Shown here: positions 15,226-23,963 of the stretch, piece by piece
How positions within the stretch are numbered: position 1 is the first letter of the stretch
How the letters are laid out: each line of letters opens with the position of its first letter
Assembly: GCA_964368075.1 (NCBI GenBank)
Contig: CAYJAD010000003.1
Span: 1 to 64,000 of the forward strand
Origin: CAYJAD01 sp964368075
GTDB taxonomy: Bacteria; Desulfobacterota; Desulfovibrionia; Desulfovibrionales; Desulfovibrionaceae
DNA length: 64,000 nucleotides
Reading direction: 5' to 3'
Notes under the pieces: generated by a model
Seen by the model: only the letters and a program-made list of their open reading frames with translations
What the model was told of the DNA's origin: nothing
The model's database searches: none
Position numbers and translations under genes: made by a program

Positions 15226-16998
15226 TCAAAATAAACCCAGAACTTTGCCTGTTTCTGTATCCACATCAATATTTCGGAAAGAGGGGGAAGAGCCTGTCCC
15301 TGGCATGAGCATAATATCTCCTGCCACCGGTGCTACTAATCCTGCACCACCAAAATGCAATAAGTCGCGTATGTACAGTTTCCAGCGTTCTGGAACGCCT
15401 TTTTTACTGGGTACGTCAGAAAGAGAGTATTGCGTTTTTACCATGCAAATGCCCAATTCATGAGCATCAGGCAAGGCTTGCAAGGTATTCAACTTGCTGC
15501 GTGCATCTTGCGAATATTCCACGCCCTCGGCGCCGTACACTTCCCAAGCAATGCGCTCAATGCGCTCGCAAAAAGAGGTGTCTTCGGCATAAAGATAACG
15601 GAAATTTTTTGGTTCGCGGCATGCTTCCATAACGGCTTCAGCCAGCGCCACAGCGCCGTCGCCCCCATGTTGCCAATGCGTTGACAAGGCCACACGTGCC
15701 CCGGCTTTTTCGCAAATTTCTTTGACTTTTGCAATTTCTGCGGGGGTGTCGCTGGAAAAAGCATTGATACATACCACGGCAGGCACGCCAGAAAGTTTTA
15801 CAATTTCAATATGCCGTAATAAGTTGGCACAACCGCGCTCCACAGCACCCACATCTTCATTTTTGTATGCTTCCGGTAAGGGACGCCCAGGAGCAGGAGA
15901 GGGAATACCTCCATGGTTTTTCAAGGCGCGAATGGTGGCTACAATGACGGCAGCGTCGGGAGTAAGGCCACTAGAGCGGCATTTGAGATTCCAGAATTTT
16001 TCATAGCCAATATCAGAGCCAAAGCCAGCCTCTGTAATATGATATTCACTGCATTTTGTACCAATATAGTCTGCAATGACAGAGCTTTGTCCTAGTGCAA
16101 TGTTAGCAAAGGGCCCGGCATGTACAAGGACAGGCTGGCCTTCCATGGTTTGAATGAGGTTTGGCTTTACCGCTTCTACCAACCAAGCGGTCATGGCCCC
16201 GGCTACGCGCAAATCTTCTGTGGTGATGGCTTTGCCGTTACGGTCATAGGCCATAATAATTTTGCCCATGCGCTGGCGTAAGTCTGCTAAATTTTTACTG
16301 ATGGATAAAATAGCCATAACTTCAGAAGCTACAGCAATATCAAAATGCGATTGCATCATAAAACCATTGCGCTGACTGCCATTATCAATACCAATAATAA
16401 TATTGCGTAGGGATTGGCAACAAAAGTCCATAACCCATCCCATACTCACACGGGTAGGGTCAATATCTAGACGCTTCATGCCGGAGAGGCGCTCTAAACT
16501 TTCATCGTCATAATTGCGCTCGTGTTGCATGCGTGCAGTAAGGGCCGTCATGGATAAATTGTGCGCATTCATAACGGCGTTAATATCGCCGGTAAAACCC
16601 AAAGAATAGGGCGTTAACGGAATGCATTGCGCAAGCCCACCGCCAGCAGCAGAGCCTTTGACGCCCATGGTGGGGCCGCCTGAAGGCTGCCGTATGGCCG
16701 CAGAAGCTCTTTTGCCGAGTTTACCAAAACCTTGGGTTAAGCCAATGGTGGTAGTGGACTTACCCTCCCCTAAAGGGGTAGGGGTAATGGCGGTTACAAT
16801 GATATATTTTCCACGAGAACTGTTTTCTAGCCTTTGTAGCACTTTTTGATAATCTATTTTACCAATATGATGCCCATAGGGTAATAGTTCTTGATCTTCA
16901 AGTCCCATATCCTTAGCAATGCGCGTAATGGGGGCCATGTTTTCTTCTGCTGCCGCCGCCAACTGCCAATCGGCATATTCTGTGGGATTCAATTTCAT
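15226..16998 (-). CDS. fhs: Formate--tetrahydrofolate ligase
   Basis: ATP-dependent formation of 10-formyl-tetrahydrofolate from formate, common in anaerobes. The 590-residue, full-length protein has the P-loop-like ITPTPLGEGKSTT (Lys80), RQPSGGPTMGVKGSAAGGG, and the PGRPLPEAY and LPDAHELGICMVKTQYSLSD segments typical of the family. AAGGAAA lies before the ATG. It lies between the HD-GYP gene (29 bases upstream) and the DHFR-fold gene (30 bases downstream), so a pyk - HD-GYP - fhs - DHFR-fold transcript is possible. It also supplies one-carbon units that thyX consumes. Confidence 0.97.
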   Translation of the reverse strand: MKLNPTEYADWQLAAAAEENMAPITRIAKDMGLEDQELLPYGHHIGKIDYQKVLQRLENSSRGKYIIVTAITPTPLGEGKSTTTIGLTQGFGKLGKRASAAIRQPSGGPTMGVKGSAAGGGLAQCIPLTPYSLGFTGDINAVMNAHNLSMTALTARMQHERNYDDESLERLSGMKRLDIDPTRVSMGWVMDFCCQSLRNIIIGIDNGSQRNGFMMQSHFDIAVASEVMAILSISKNLADLRQRMGKIIMAYDRNGKAITTEDLRVAGAMTAWLVEAVKPNLIQTMEGQPVLVHAGPFANIALGQSSVIADYIGTKCSEYHITEAGFGSDIGYEKFWNLKCRSSGLTPDAAVIVATIRALKNHGGIPSPAPGRPLPEAYKNEDVGAVERGCANLLRHIEIVKLSGVPAVVCINAFSSDTPAEIAKVKEICEKAGARVALSTHWQHGGDGAVALAEAVMEACREPKNFRYLYAEDTSFCERIERIAWEVYGAEGVEYSQDARSKLNTLQALPDAHELGICMVKTQYSLSDVPSKKGVPERWKLYIRDLLHFGGAGLVAPVAGDIMLMPGTGSSPSFRNIDVDTETGKVLGLF

Positions 16999-17027
16999 TG
17001 TATTTCCTTTTTTAATAGGCTGAAAAA

Positions 17028-18041
17028 CTATGAATCTTCAATTTGATGTGACATGATAGCAAGAAGGAGTTTTGCTGTATAGGTTTTGTCAAATTGACTT
17101 TCGTTGGTAGCTAATTCTTTTGCAGCCTCTTCCATACCTTTTTTAGGCGCATGCGGTCTGTCGGCAATCATGGAAGAAAAGGCATCGGCCACGGCGCACA
17201 TACGCCCCACAGCGCTGATCTGACTCCCTTTTAAGCCTTGGGGATAGCCTGAGCCATCAAGCCTTTCGTGATGCTCCATAATGGCATGTGACAACTCGTT
17301 AAAAGCCAAATCAATTTTTTGCATTATTTTGTACCCCATGGTCGGGTGCGCATTAACTTTAGTACGCTCGTCCGGGGTAAACTTTTTATTTCTTTGCAAA
17401 ATAAAAGCAGGAATTTTAGACATGCCAAGGTCGTGTAAAAAGAAAGCCAAAGCCATGCGATCAAAACCGCGGCGGGTTATGTTGGCAGCTTCTGTGTTTT
17501 CAAACCATAACCACAAACCTATAACCATAGAATTAAGGGCGTGGTTACCCAAGGAATATTCCCTAGGTAACCGCCGCATAAAGGATTTTAAACGAAACTT
17601 ATCTTGCCAAATCCACTCAGTAACTGCCATGAGGGATTCGTACATAGGTGTAAAGTTGCCCTTTACAGGGCTTTCGCTAAAGGTATTATAATGCATGGTT
17701 AAGGAACGTATGCACAGCTCAGACACTTCTCCTTCTTTTAAATTGCTATCTTGTAATATAATATCTAATTGTTTGATAATATATTCAGAATAGTGGGGAA
17801 AGTCAGAGCGAGCCACAAATAAATTGCCTTCTTGACACAATACTTGCACTTCTTCCACTTGTTCGTTGCTCAGACGTTGTTCACGTTGACTATACGGCTG
17901 TAGCACGGCGATACTTTCATCAAAAGTATATAGGCCAATGGGCAGACGAAATTTAGGAAAGGAGTTCAAAACCTGAAGGCTAATTTGATAATACTCCTCA
18001 GTAATATCATTGGGAACGGTTGTAGAGCGCTTTCGAACCAT
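17028..18041 (-). CDS. HD-GYP domain protein, putative cyclic-di-GMP phosphodiesterase
   Basis: 337 residues. The N-terminal half (to about 165) has no recognised sensor motif. The C-terminal half is an HD-GYP domain: FFLHDLGMSKIP, AHPTMGYKIM, EHHERLDGSGYPQGLKG and ADAFSSMIADRPH. HH and GYP residues are intact, so it is probably active in degrading c-di-GMP. No membrane segment is seen, so it is cytoplasmic. ATG 18041 has GGAAG five bases upstream and follows the pyk stop by two bases; an in-frame TTG at 18053 is less likely. Confidence 0.88.
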   Translation of the reverse strand: MVRKRSTTVPNDITEEYYQISLQVLNSFPKFRLPIGLYTFDESIAVLQPYSQREQRLSNEQVEEVQVLCQEGNLFVARSDFPHYSEYIIKQLDIILQDSNLKEGEVSELCIRSLTMHYNTFSESPVKGNFTPMYESLMAVTEWIWQDKFRLKSFMRRLPREYSLGNHALNSMVIGLWLWFENTEAANITRRGFDRMALAFFLHDLGMSKIPAFILQRNKKFTPDERTKVNAHPTMGYKIMQKIDLAFNELSHAIMEHHERLDGSGYPQGLKGSQISAVGRMCAVADAFSSMIADRPHAPKKGMEEAAKELATNESQFDKTYTAKLLLAIMSHQIEDS

Positions 18042-18043
18042 AA

Positions 18044-19465
18044 TTACTTCCAAAATACTTTTACAAGGTTAGTTCCACGACGATGGCCACCAGATTTTTG
18101 TGGTTGTCCAGCAGTAATAACAAGACGCTCGTCAGTGTGGAAAGTGGCGTTTTTAAGAATAAAGTTTTCGCAACGCACAGTATGGCTGTTTTCTTCCTGT
18201 GGGTTTTCAATGAAAACGGGCTCCACACCCCAAGAGAAGTTTAAAGCTTTTAAGGCTTCTTTTTCAGGTGTCAAACCATAAATTTGTTGCGGTGGGCGCA
18301 CAGCTGCCAATTGACGTGCAGAAGAGCCGCTCATGCTATGGGAAACAATGGCCACAGCTCGGGATTTTTCGGCCAAAAGGCAGGCAGAGTAAGCAAGAAA
18401 TTCTTCCATACCTTTGTGTTCAGGTGGAGCCTTTAGCTCATGCCTTTCTATAATTAAGGCTTCGGCTTGTTTTGTAATTTCACGCATGTAGGTAACTGTT
18501 TCTACGGGGAAGTTCCCCATGGCTGTTTCTTCAGACAGCATAACGCAGTCTGCGCCGTCTAGTACCGCATTGGCCACGTCGGTGGTTTCTGCGCGAGTGG
18601 GGGCAGGGCTGTTCACCATAGAGAGCAACATTTGTGTAGCTACAATAACAGGCTTTGCGGCCTTATTGCAAGCAGCAATGATTTTCTTTTGAATGGCAGG
18701 CAACATAGGTAAGGGGCACTCTACGCCAAGGTCGCCACGAGCCACCATAACAACATCTGCTTCACGTAAAATTTCTTCTAGCCTGTCTACAGCACCTTGA
18801 CGCTCAAGCTTTACAACCACAGGAATGTTTTTGCCAGCAGCAAGGATGATATTTTTTGTTTCGATGACGTCTTCAGGTGTTTGCACATAGGAAATGGCCA
18901 CCGCGTCCACGCCAAGAATAAGGCCTTGGGCTAGGTCTACTTTATCTTTTTCGGTTAGGGCAGGCACTTTTACGGTTTTACCGGGCAGTGCAAGACCTTT
19001 ACGCGAGGTAATAAGGCCGGAGTTTTGGGCTTCAATGATAACAGTGCCGTCGTCGCGCTTATTAGTGACTCTAAATTGCAATCCCCCGTCAGCGAGCACG
19101 AGGCGGTCGCCGGGAACAAGACTTTCCATGATGATGGGATGATCAAAAGGAAGGTACGGCATTTCATCGCTATAGAGCGTGGCAGGGCCTAAGAGTAATT
19201 GCATACCTTTTTCTACACTTACAGAAGCTTCGCCTTGCAAAACGCCGAGACGAATTTTGGGGCCGGAAAGGTCTTGCATAATAGTAAGAGGAATACGGGT
19301 ACTTTCTTCCACTTCACGGATGTTTTTAATAATATCTACAAATTTAGAGGCGTCACCGTGAGAAAAGTTTAAGCGAAAAATACGCACACCAGCCAAAGCT
19401 AATTCCATAATTTTAACTTTACTATTGGAAGCTGGGCCAATGGTAGCAATGATTTTCGTTTTCAT
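18044..19465 (-). CDS. pyk: Pyruvate kinase
   Basis: Final glycolytic step, phosphoenolpyruvate plus ADP to pyruvate plus ATP. 473 residues with TKIIATIGPAS at the N-terminus, RLNFSHGD, MQDLSGPKIRLG, the signature VVKLERQGAVDRLEEIL, VMVARGDLGVECPL and DVANAVLDGADCVMLSEETAMGNFPVETV. The lid domain and C-terminal regulatory domain are present. The upstream region 19466-19860 (about 400 bases) is AT-rich and separates it from the divergent dcw cluster; I see no gene in it. Confidence 0.96.
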   Translation of the reverse strand: MKTKIIATIGPASNSKVKIMELALAGVRIFRLNFSHGDASKFVDIIKNIREVEESTRIPLTIMQDLSGPKIRLGVLQGEASVSVEKGMQLLLGPATLYSDEMPYLPFDHPIIMESLVPGDRLVLADGGLQFRVTNKRDDGTVIIEAQNSGLITSRKGLALPGKTVKVPALTEKDKVDLAQGLILGVDAVAISYVQTPEDVIETKNIILAAGKNIPVVVKLERQGAVDRLEEILREADVVMVARGDLGVECPLPMLPAIQKKIIAACNKAAKPVIVATQMLLSMVNSPAPTRAETTDVANAVLDGADCVMLSEETAMGNFPVETVTYMREITKQAEALIIERHELKAPPEHKGMEEFLAYSACLLAEKSRAVAIVSHSMSGSSARQLAAVRPPQQIYGLTPEKEALKALNFSWGVEPVFIENPQEENSHTVRCENFILKNATFHTDERLVITAGQPQKSGGHRRGTNLVKVFWK

Positions 19466-19885
19466 AGTAGTCCTTAATGTGTTTTTTACATGATTGTATG
19501 GGGAAGCACTTTTTTATGCATGACAGAGCATGTTTTTTGAGTGTGGGGCTTTAGCTCCCGTAAGAAATTGATAGCGCAACTGATATACAGCCCTCCCCAT
19601 GAGGAGAAGTTTTATAATATGTGGAACGATATAAATTTTCAAGAAAATTATGCCTCTGAAATAAAATTTTTATGAAAATTTTTTTATCCTGATTTAACAC
19701 AATAAAACCGCAGACAAAGCAAGAAAAAAAACTTCCCCTTGCAAAAAAGCAGCAGACAAGAGGGGGGAAATAAGGGTGCCTATAAATGCACTATTTCTTT
19801 TTACTGCTCTGAATTTATAAAAAATATTTACTGCGCAATGCCGTAAATAGAAGCTACAATTTTAGGGCGATATTTTTTTTACAAG

Positions 19886-19949
19886 TTGACAGGTGGGTAA
19901 TTGTGGGGCATAGGTGGTAAAAAGTGGTGCAGAGTGGGAGAAGGTGGTA
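19886..19949 (+). promoter_or_regulatory. mraZ promoter and MraZ operator of six GTGG repeats
   Basis: Six GTGG[G/T] units begin at 19893, 19903, 19914, 19924, 19934 and 19944, spaced 10-11 bases apart, hence on one face of the helix. MraZ is known to bind TGGGN repeats separated by five bases upstream of its own gene. A TTGACA (19886-19891) precedes the array and the last repeat merges with the mraZ ribosome site (AAGG at 19941-19944). MraZ would block both transcription and access to the start. Confidence 0.85.
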
Positions 19950-20387
19950 ATGACAGGTTTTAAAAAGAGTTTCTGTAGAAGTGTTGACGCGAAAGGGCGT
20001 CTTATGCTTCCCGTGGAATACAGGGAAACTCTTGTTGCGCACTCTTCTGCCGAGGGTTTTTTCCTTACTGTTATATACGACCGCCTTACTGCTTACACCT
20101 ATGAAGAGTGGCAACCTCTGTATGAAAAACTCATCGCCGTTAAGAGCCCTGTTATAGCCGTTAGAAATTTTGTTAGTAAAACCTTGGGCCTTGCTGAAGA
20201 ACTTGTGCCCGATGCTCAAGGGCGCGTGCGTATATCGCAATCGCTTATGCGCGCCGGGAGAATTACTAAGGATATTCAGTTGGTGGGCAAAGGGGCTACA
20301 TTTGAGATTTGGGATCAAGCAGAATTTGATAATCTCATCGTTGAAGATATTTCTGTAGAACTCGCTAAATTTGATTTATCCTTTTAA
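19950..20387 (+). CDS. mraZ: Division/cell-wall cluster transcriptional regulator MraZ
   Basis: 145-residue AbrB-fold DNA-binding protein with two MraZ repeats: SVDAKGRLMLPVEYRE and VPDAQGRVRISQSLMRAG, each with the conserved D-x-x-G-R core. It assembles as a ring and represses the dcw promoter. ATG 19950 is chosen because the alternative in-frame GTG at 19914 lies inside the operator repeats and would add a non-family extension. It is the first gene of the cluster, 21 bases before rsmH. Confidence 0.94.
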   Translation: MTGFKKSFCRSVDAKGRLMLPVEYRETLVAHSSAEGFFLTVIYDRLTAYTYEEWQPLYEKLIAVKSPVIAVRNFVSKTLGLAEELVPDAQGRVRISQSLMRAGRITKDIQLVGKGATFEIWDQAEFDNLIVEDISVELAKFDLSF

Positions 20388-20408
20388 TTATTGCTAAGGG
20401 TGACCATC

Positions 20409-21380
20409 ATGACGAAAATTATGCAAAAAACGCATGATGAGGCACACGTGCCTGTTCTTGTGGATCAGGTGCTGGAGGCTCTTTCGCCTCAGGCCGCAGG
20501 GCGTTATTTAGACGGAACGTTGGGGCTTGGGGGGCATAGTCTTGCTCTTTTGCAAAGTGCAGAAAATATACAATTATGCGGCCTTGACCGCGATGAACAC
20601 GCTTTAGCAAGAGCTAAGAATACCTTGCAAAGCTTTGGGGATAACGTCCACTTTGTTCACAGTAGGTACAGCCAGTTTGAAGCGGCTTTAGACTCCCTTG
20701 GTTGGGATAAAATTGACGGCGCTCTTATTGATATTGGTCTTTCTTCTATGCAAATTGATATGGCAGAAAGAGGTTTTAGTTTTCATGCCGACGGCCCTTT
20801 AGACATGCGTATGGGACAAGATACGCACACTTCTGCATGGCATATAGTTAATAGAGAACGTTTTGAATTTTTAAAAGATATTATTAATCGCTTAGGTGAA
20901 GAGCCGCAAGCGGGTCGTATTGCCAGAGCCATAGTAGATGCCAGACAAAAACACTCCATTGATACTACGGGGCAATTGGCTGACATTGTGTACAATGCCT
21001 ATCCTCCTGCTTGGCGAGCTAAAGCGCGCAATCATCCTGCCACGCGCACATTTCAAGCTTTGCGCATGGAGGTAAATGATGAACTTGGTGAATTACAAAG
21101 TTTTTTAGACGCTATTTTACGCCGTTTAAAGGTGGGTGGGCGTCTTGCTGTTATTTGTTTTCACTCTTTAGAAGATCGCATGGTTAAACAAAGTATGCGT
21201 TATTGGGCGGAAGGTTGCCGCTGTCCGCGCCATGTCTTGCGTTGCGTGTGTGGCCACAAGCCCGAAGTGCGTATTTTATTTAAAAAACCTGTAACAGCCT
21301 CAGCGGAGGAGTTGCAACGCAATTCTAGAGCCAGCAGTGCTAAATTACGCGCTGTAGAAAAGCTTGTTGAGGGTGTATGA
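20409..21380 (+). CDS. rsmH: 16S rRNA (cytosine1402-N4)-methyltransferase RsmH
   Basis: SAM-dependent methylation of C1402 in the 16S rRNA P site. 323 residues with HVPVLVDQVLEAL, the SAM-binding LDGTLGLGGHS, GALIDIGLSSMQID, RGFSFHADGPLDMRMG and a late ICFHSLEDRMVKQ, all typical of RsmH/MraW. ATG 20409 follows AAGGGTGA; an earlier ATG/TTG-type in-frame start at 20391 lacks a site. A short cysteine cluster (CRCPRHVLRCVCG, about 285) is common in the family. It overlaps ftsL by four bases. Confidence 0.95.
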   Translation: MTKIMQKTHDEAHVPVLVDQVLEALSPQAAGRYLDGTLGLGGHSLALLQSAENIQLCGLDRDEHALARAKNTLQSFGDNVHFVHSRYSQFEAALDSLGWDKIDGALIDIGLSSMQIDMAERGFSFHADGPLDMRMGQDTHTSAWHIVNRERFEFLKDIINRLGEEPQAGRIARAIVDARQKHSIDTTGQLADIVYNAYPPAWRAKARNHPATRTFQALRMEVNDELGELQSFLDAILRRLKVGGRLAVICFHSLEDRMVKQSMRYWAEGCRCPRHVLRCVCGHKPEVRILFKKPVTASAEELQRNSRASSAKLRAVEKLVEGV

Positions 21381-21664
21381 TTTTAGAAAATGAAAGACGC
21401 GGTTGGCTATTTTGCATTGTAGTAGGCATTCTTTCTGCCATGATTATGACCTTGATTTTAGTCTGGGTAAACATTGAAAGAACGGATATAAGTTATTTTT
21501 TTAATACATTGCAAGTAGATATGCGTGAAAAAGAAGCGCATAGGGCAAAGTTGGAAGTAGAGAGAGAGTATTTGCTTTCTCCACGAGAATTGGGGCGTAA
21601 AGCAGCAAAGCTTGGTTTACACCAACCCACCGCCGGCCAAATACGCTGGCGCGATGATATTTAA
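21377..21664 (+). CDS. ftsL: FtsL-like cell division protein
   Basis: 95-residue bitopic protein with a short cytoplasmic start, one membrane helix (about 10-30, WLFCIVVGILSAMIMTLILVWV) and a periplasmic coiled coil (VDMREKEAHRAKLEVEREYLLS). FtsL sequences diverge strongly, so the call rests on size, topology and its place between rsmH and ftsI. FtsL with FtsB and FtsQ activates FtsWI septal synthesis. The start overlaps the rsmH stop (ATGA). Confidence 0.8.
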   Translation: MILENERRGWLFCIVVGILSAMIMTLILVWVNIERTDISYFFNTLQVDMREKEAHRAKLEVEREYLLSPRELGRKAAKLGLHQPTAGQIRWRDDI

Positions 21665-21727
21665 ATTATATCAAAAAAATTTATACTATTGTTTATATAA
21701 GGTTTATGTGCAAGCTCGGATAGTACT

Positions 21728-23962
21728 ATGTTGTCAGCAAATAGAAAGGTAAAAAATACACGTGATGTTTCTCGTACAAGAAGAACCCCGCAAAGGGGCT
21801 CTTCTCATATGAGTCATGCTGGCAGCGTAGGGAGCAGTGTAAGCGGTAGGCAAAGAAGTGTCCCGCCGCGCTCTCAAGGGCGACAAGGCAATGTTCACAA
21901 AAGCAGTACTAAAGCACAAAGTACGTCGTGGTTTAGTAGGGCAAGGTTGCACCTTTCCAAATGCAATTGGGGGCTTATTCGCATTAAGGCCGTAGCTATA
22001 TTCTTTGTAGGGTTATGGTTTGTGCTTTGGGGGCGGGCTTGGCAAGTGCAGGTACTGGAAGGTTCGCGTTTGGCGGATCAAGCTTCTCGCCAGCACATGT
22101 CTTCTGTCTTGGTGACAGGCAAACGTGGCGCCATTGAAGATCGTCATGGGCAGGTGCTCGCTCGATCGGTAGAGAGTCGTTCTGTGTATGTACGTCCGCA
22201 AGAGGTGAAGGATGCTAAGGCCACGGCCTTGGTATTGGCTCCCATATTGAATAAATCAGCCAAAGAGCTTGAGGCGCAGCTTTCTAAAAAATCGCGCAAA
22301 TTTATTTGGATTGCGCGCAAAGTAGACGATAAAAAAGCTCAGGCCGTGCAAAGTGCGAATCTTGCCGGCATTGGTTTGTCTAAAGAATACCATAGAGTGT
22401 ATCCCTTTAAACAAATGGCCGGACATTTACTTGGCTTTGTAGGGGTGGATGATCAGGGTCTTGAAGGCTTGGAAAGGGCTTTTGATAAAGAATTAGCTTC
22501 GGTGCCTGCTCGGCGCACGGTGCAAAGAGATGCTCTAGGCCGAAGATTTTTTATGCAGGCGGAGGGGCAAGCAGAACCCACCGGTAAGACCATTCGTTTA
22601 ACTCTAGATTCTCAAATGCAATTTTTTGCAGAAGAGGCCATAACCCGCGCTGTAGAAAGTTATAATGCCACATGGGGCGGCGTGTTGGTGGTAGACGTAG
22701 AAAATGGAGACATTGTAGCTTGGGCACAATATCCATTTTTTAATCCCAATGCCTATACGTCATATAAGCCCAGCCAGTATAGAAATAGACTGGCCACCGA
22801 TGCTTTGGAACCGGGGTCAACGCTCAAGCCTTTCTTAGTGGCTGCGGCCATTCAAGAAGGTTTGGTAAATAGAAATACTGTGTTTGATTGCGAAAGCGGT
22901 CGCTGGAGAACGAAGAGTATTACCATCAGCGATACGGGCATTCATAAAGATTTAACAGTATCTGAAATTATACGCTATTCCAGTAATATTGGAGTAGCAA
23001 AAATAGGGCAAAAGCTAGGGGCAGAGCTGTACCATGGCTATTTAACAAAGCTTGGTTTTGGCAAACGCACAGTAGTGCCGGTGGCAGAACATAAAGGTAT
23101 TTTGCGTAATCATAGGCAGTGGGCTGAGGCAGATTTGCTGACCACTTCTTTCGGGCAAAGCCTTTCTGTAACAGGCTTGCAAATGGCACAAGCGTATTTA
23201 ACGCTGATTAATGACGGTGTATATAAGCCCTTACGCTTGGTTATAGATGACACAGCCCCCAAGATTCAAGGGCATAGAGTGTACAGAACCGATGTGGCTC
23301 GCACCGTGACCAGAATGCTACGTGATGTGGTGCAAGAAGATGGCAGTGGCAAAAGAGCTCGCATTGAAGGCACCTTAGTGGCAGGAAAAACCGGTACAGC
23401 ACAAAAAGCTGATAAAAAAACCGGCACCTATGGGGAGGGGCGCTTAGCCTCTTTTGTAGGTTTTGCCCCTGCTGATAAACCGCGTTATTTAACCTTGGTT
23501 ATGGTGGACGAACCTACCAAAAATCAATATGGCGGTGTGGTGGCCGCGCCTGTGTTTCAAGAGGTAACCCGCATGGCCCTTATGTATGACGGGCTTTTAC
23601 CTGATGTGGTTTTTGCCGATGGTGATTCAAAAATTAAGAGGGGGGCGAGTTTTGACGCCGATTCACGAGGCTTTAAAATGTCTCGTGCACCGCAACCTCT
23701 TTTTGCCATGACCACAGTGCATAAGATGAAACGTAGTATGCCGTATAATACCTTGCCGGGGCAATTAACCCAAGCTACTTCTCGCGTACCCGATGTGGTG
23801 GGAAAAACCGTACGCAATGCAGTGGAGCTTTTTGCCAGAGGCGGCATTGTTCCTATTATCAAAGGCAGCGGACAAAGAGTTATTCGCCAAAGCCCCAAGG
23901 CTGGCAGCGCATGGCCAACAGATAGCAAAACAGAATATTTCTTACAGCTTTCGGAGGGATAA
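21728..23962 (+). CDS. ftsI: Penicillin-binding protein FtsI/PBP3-like transpeptidase with PASTA domain
   Basis: Septal peptidoglycan transpeptidase, 744 residues. A long basic Ser/Arg-rich cytoplasmic tail (1-80) precedes the membrane anchor (about 83-105). A pedestal domain follows (GKRGAIEDRHGQVLARS). The transpeptidase domain has the active serine in GSTLK (Ser364-Thr-Leu-Lys367), the SSN motif in YSSNIGVAK and KTGTAQ (Lys554). A single C-terminal PASTA domain (about 686-741, VPDVVGKTVRNAVELFARGG) may bind uncrosslinked glycan. The N-terminal tail and PASTA domain make it longer than the E. coli protein. The ribosome site is weak. Confidence 0.93.
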   Translation: MLSANRKVKNTRDVSRTRRTPQRGSSHMSHAGSVGSSVSGRQRSVPPRSQGRQGNVHKSSTKAQSTSWFSRARLHLSKCNWGLIRIKAVAIFFVGLWFVLWGRAWQVQVLEGSRLADQASRQHMSSVLVTGKRGAIEDRHGQVLARSVESRSVYVRPQEVKDAKATALVLAPILNKSAKELEAQLSKKSRKFIWIARKVDDKKAQAVQSANLAGIGLSKEYHRVYPFKQMAGHLLGFVGVDDQGLEGLERAFDKELASVPARRTVQRDALGRRFFMQAEGQAEPTGKTIRLTLDSQMQFFAEEAITRAVESYNATWGGVLVVDVENGDIVAWAQYPFFNPNAYTSYKPSQYRNRLATDALEPGSTLKPFLVAAAIQEGLVNRNTVFDCESGRWRTKSITISDTGIHKDLTVSEIIRYSSNIGVAKIGQKLGAELYHGYLTKLGFGKRTVVPVAEHKGILRNHRQWAEADLLTTSFGQSLSVTGLQMAQAYLTLINDGVYKPLRLVIDDTAPKIQGHRVYRTDVARTVTRMLRDVVQEDGSGKRARIEGTLVAGKTGTAQKADKKTGTYGEGRLASFVGFAPADKPRYLTLVMVDEPTKNQYGGVVAAPVFQEVTRMALMYDGLLPDVVFADGDSKIKRGASFDADSRGFKMSRAPQPLFAMTTVHKMKRSMPYNTLPGQLTQATSRVPDVVGKTVRNAVELFARGGIVPIIKGSGQRVIRQSPKAGSAWPTDSKTEYFLQLSEG

Positions 23963-23963
23963 A

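Noticed and set aside
19466..19885. Possible structured RNA upstream of mraZ
   Set aside because: Only AT-rich sequence and weak imperfect pairings; nothing matches a known RNA class.
19914..19949. Upstream GTG start for mraZ
   Set aside because: It coincides with an MraZ operator repeat and adds 12 residues absent from the family.
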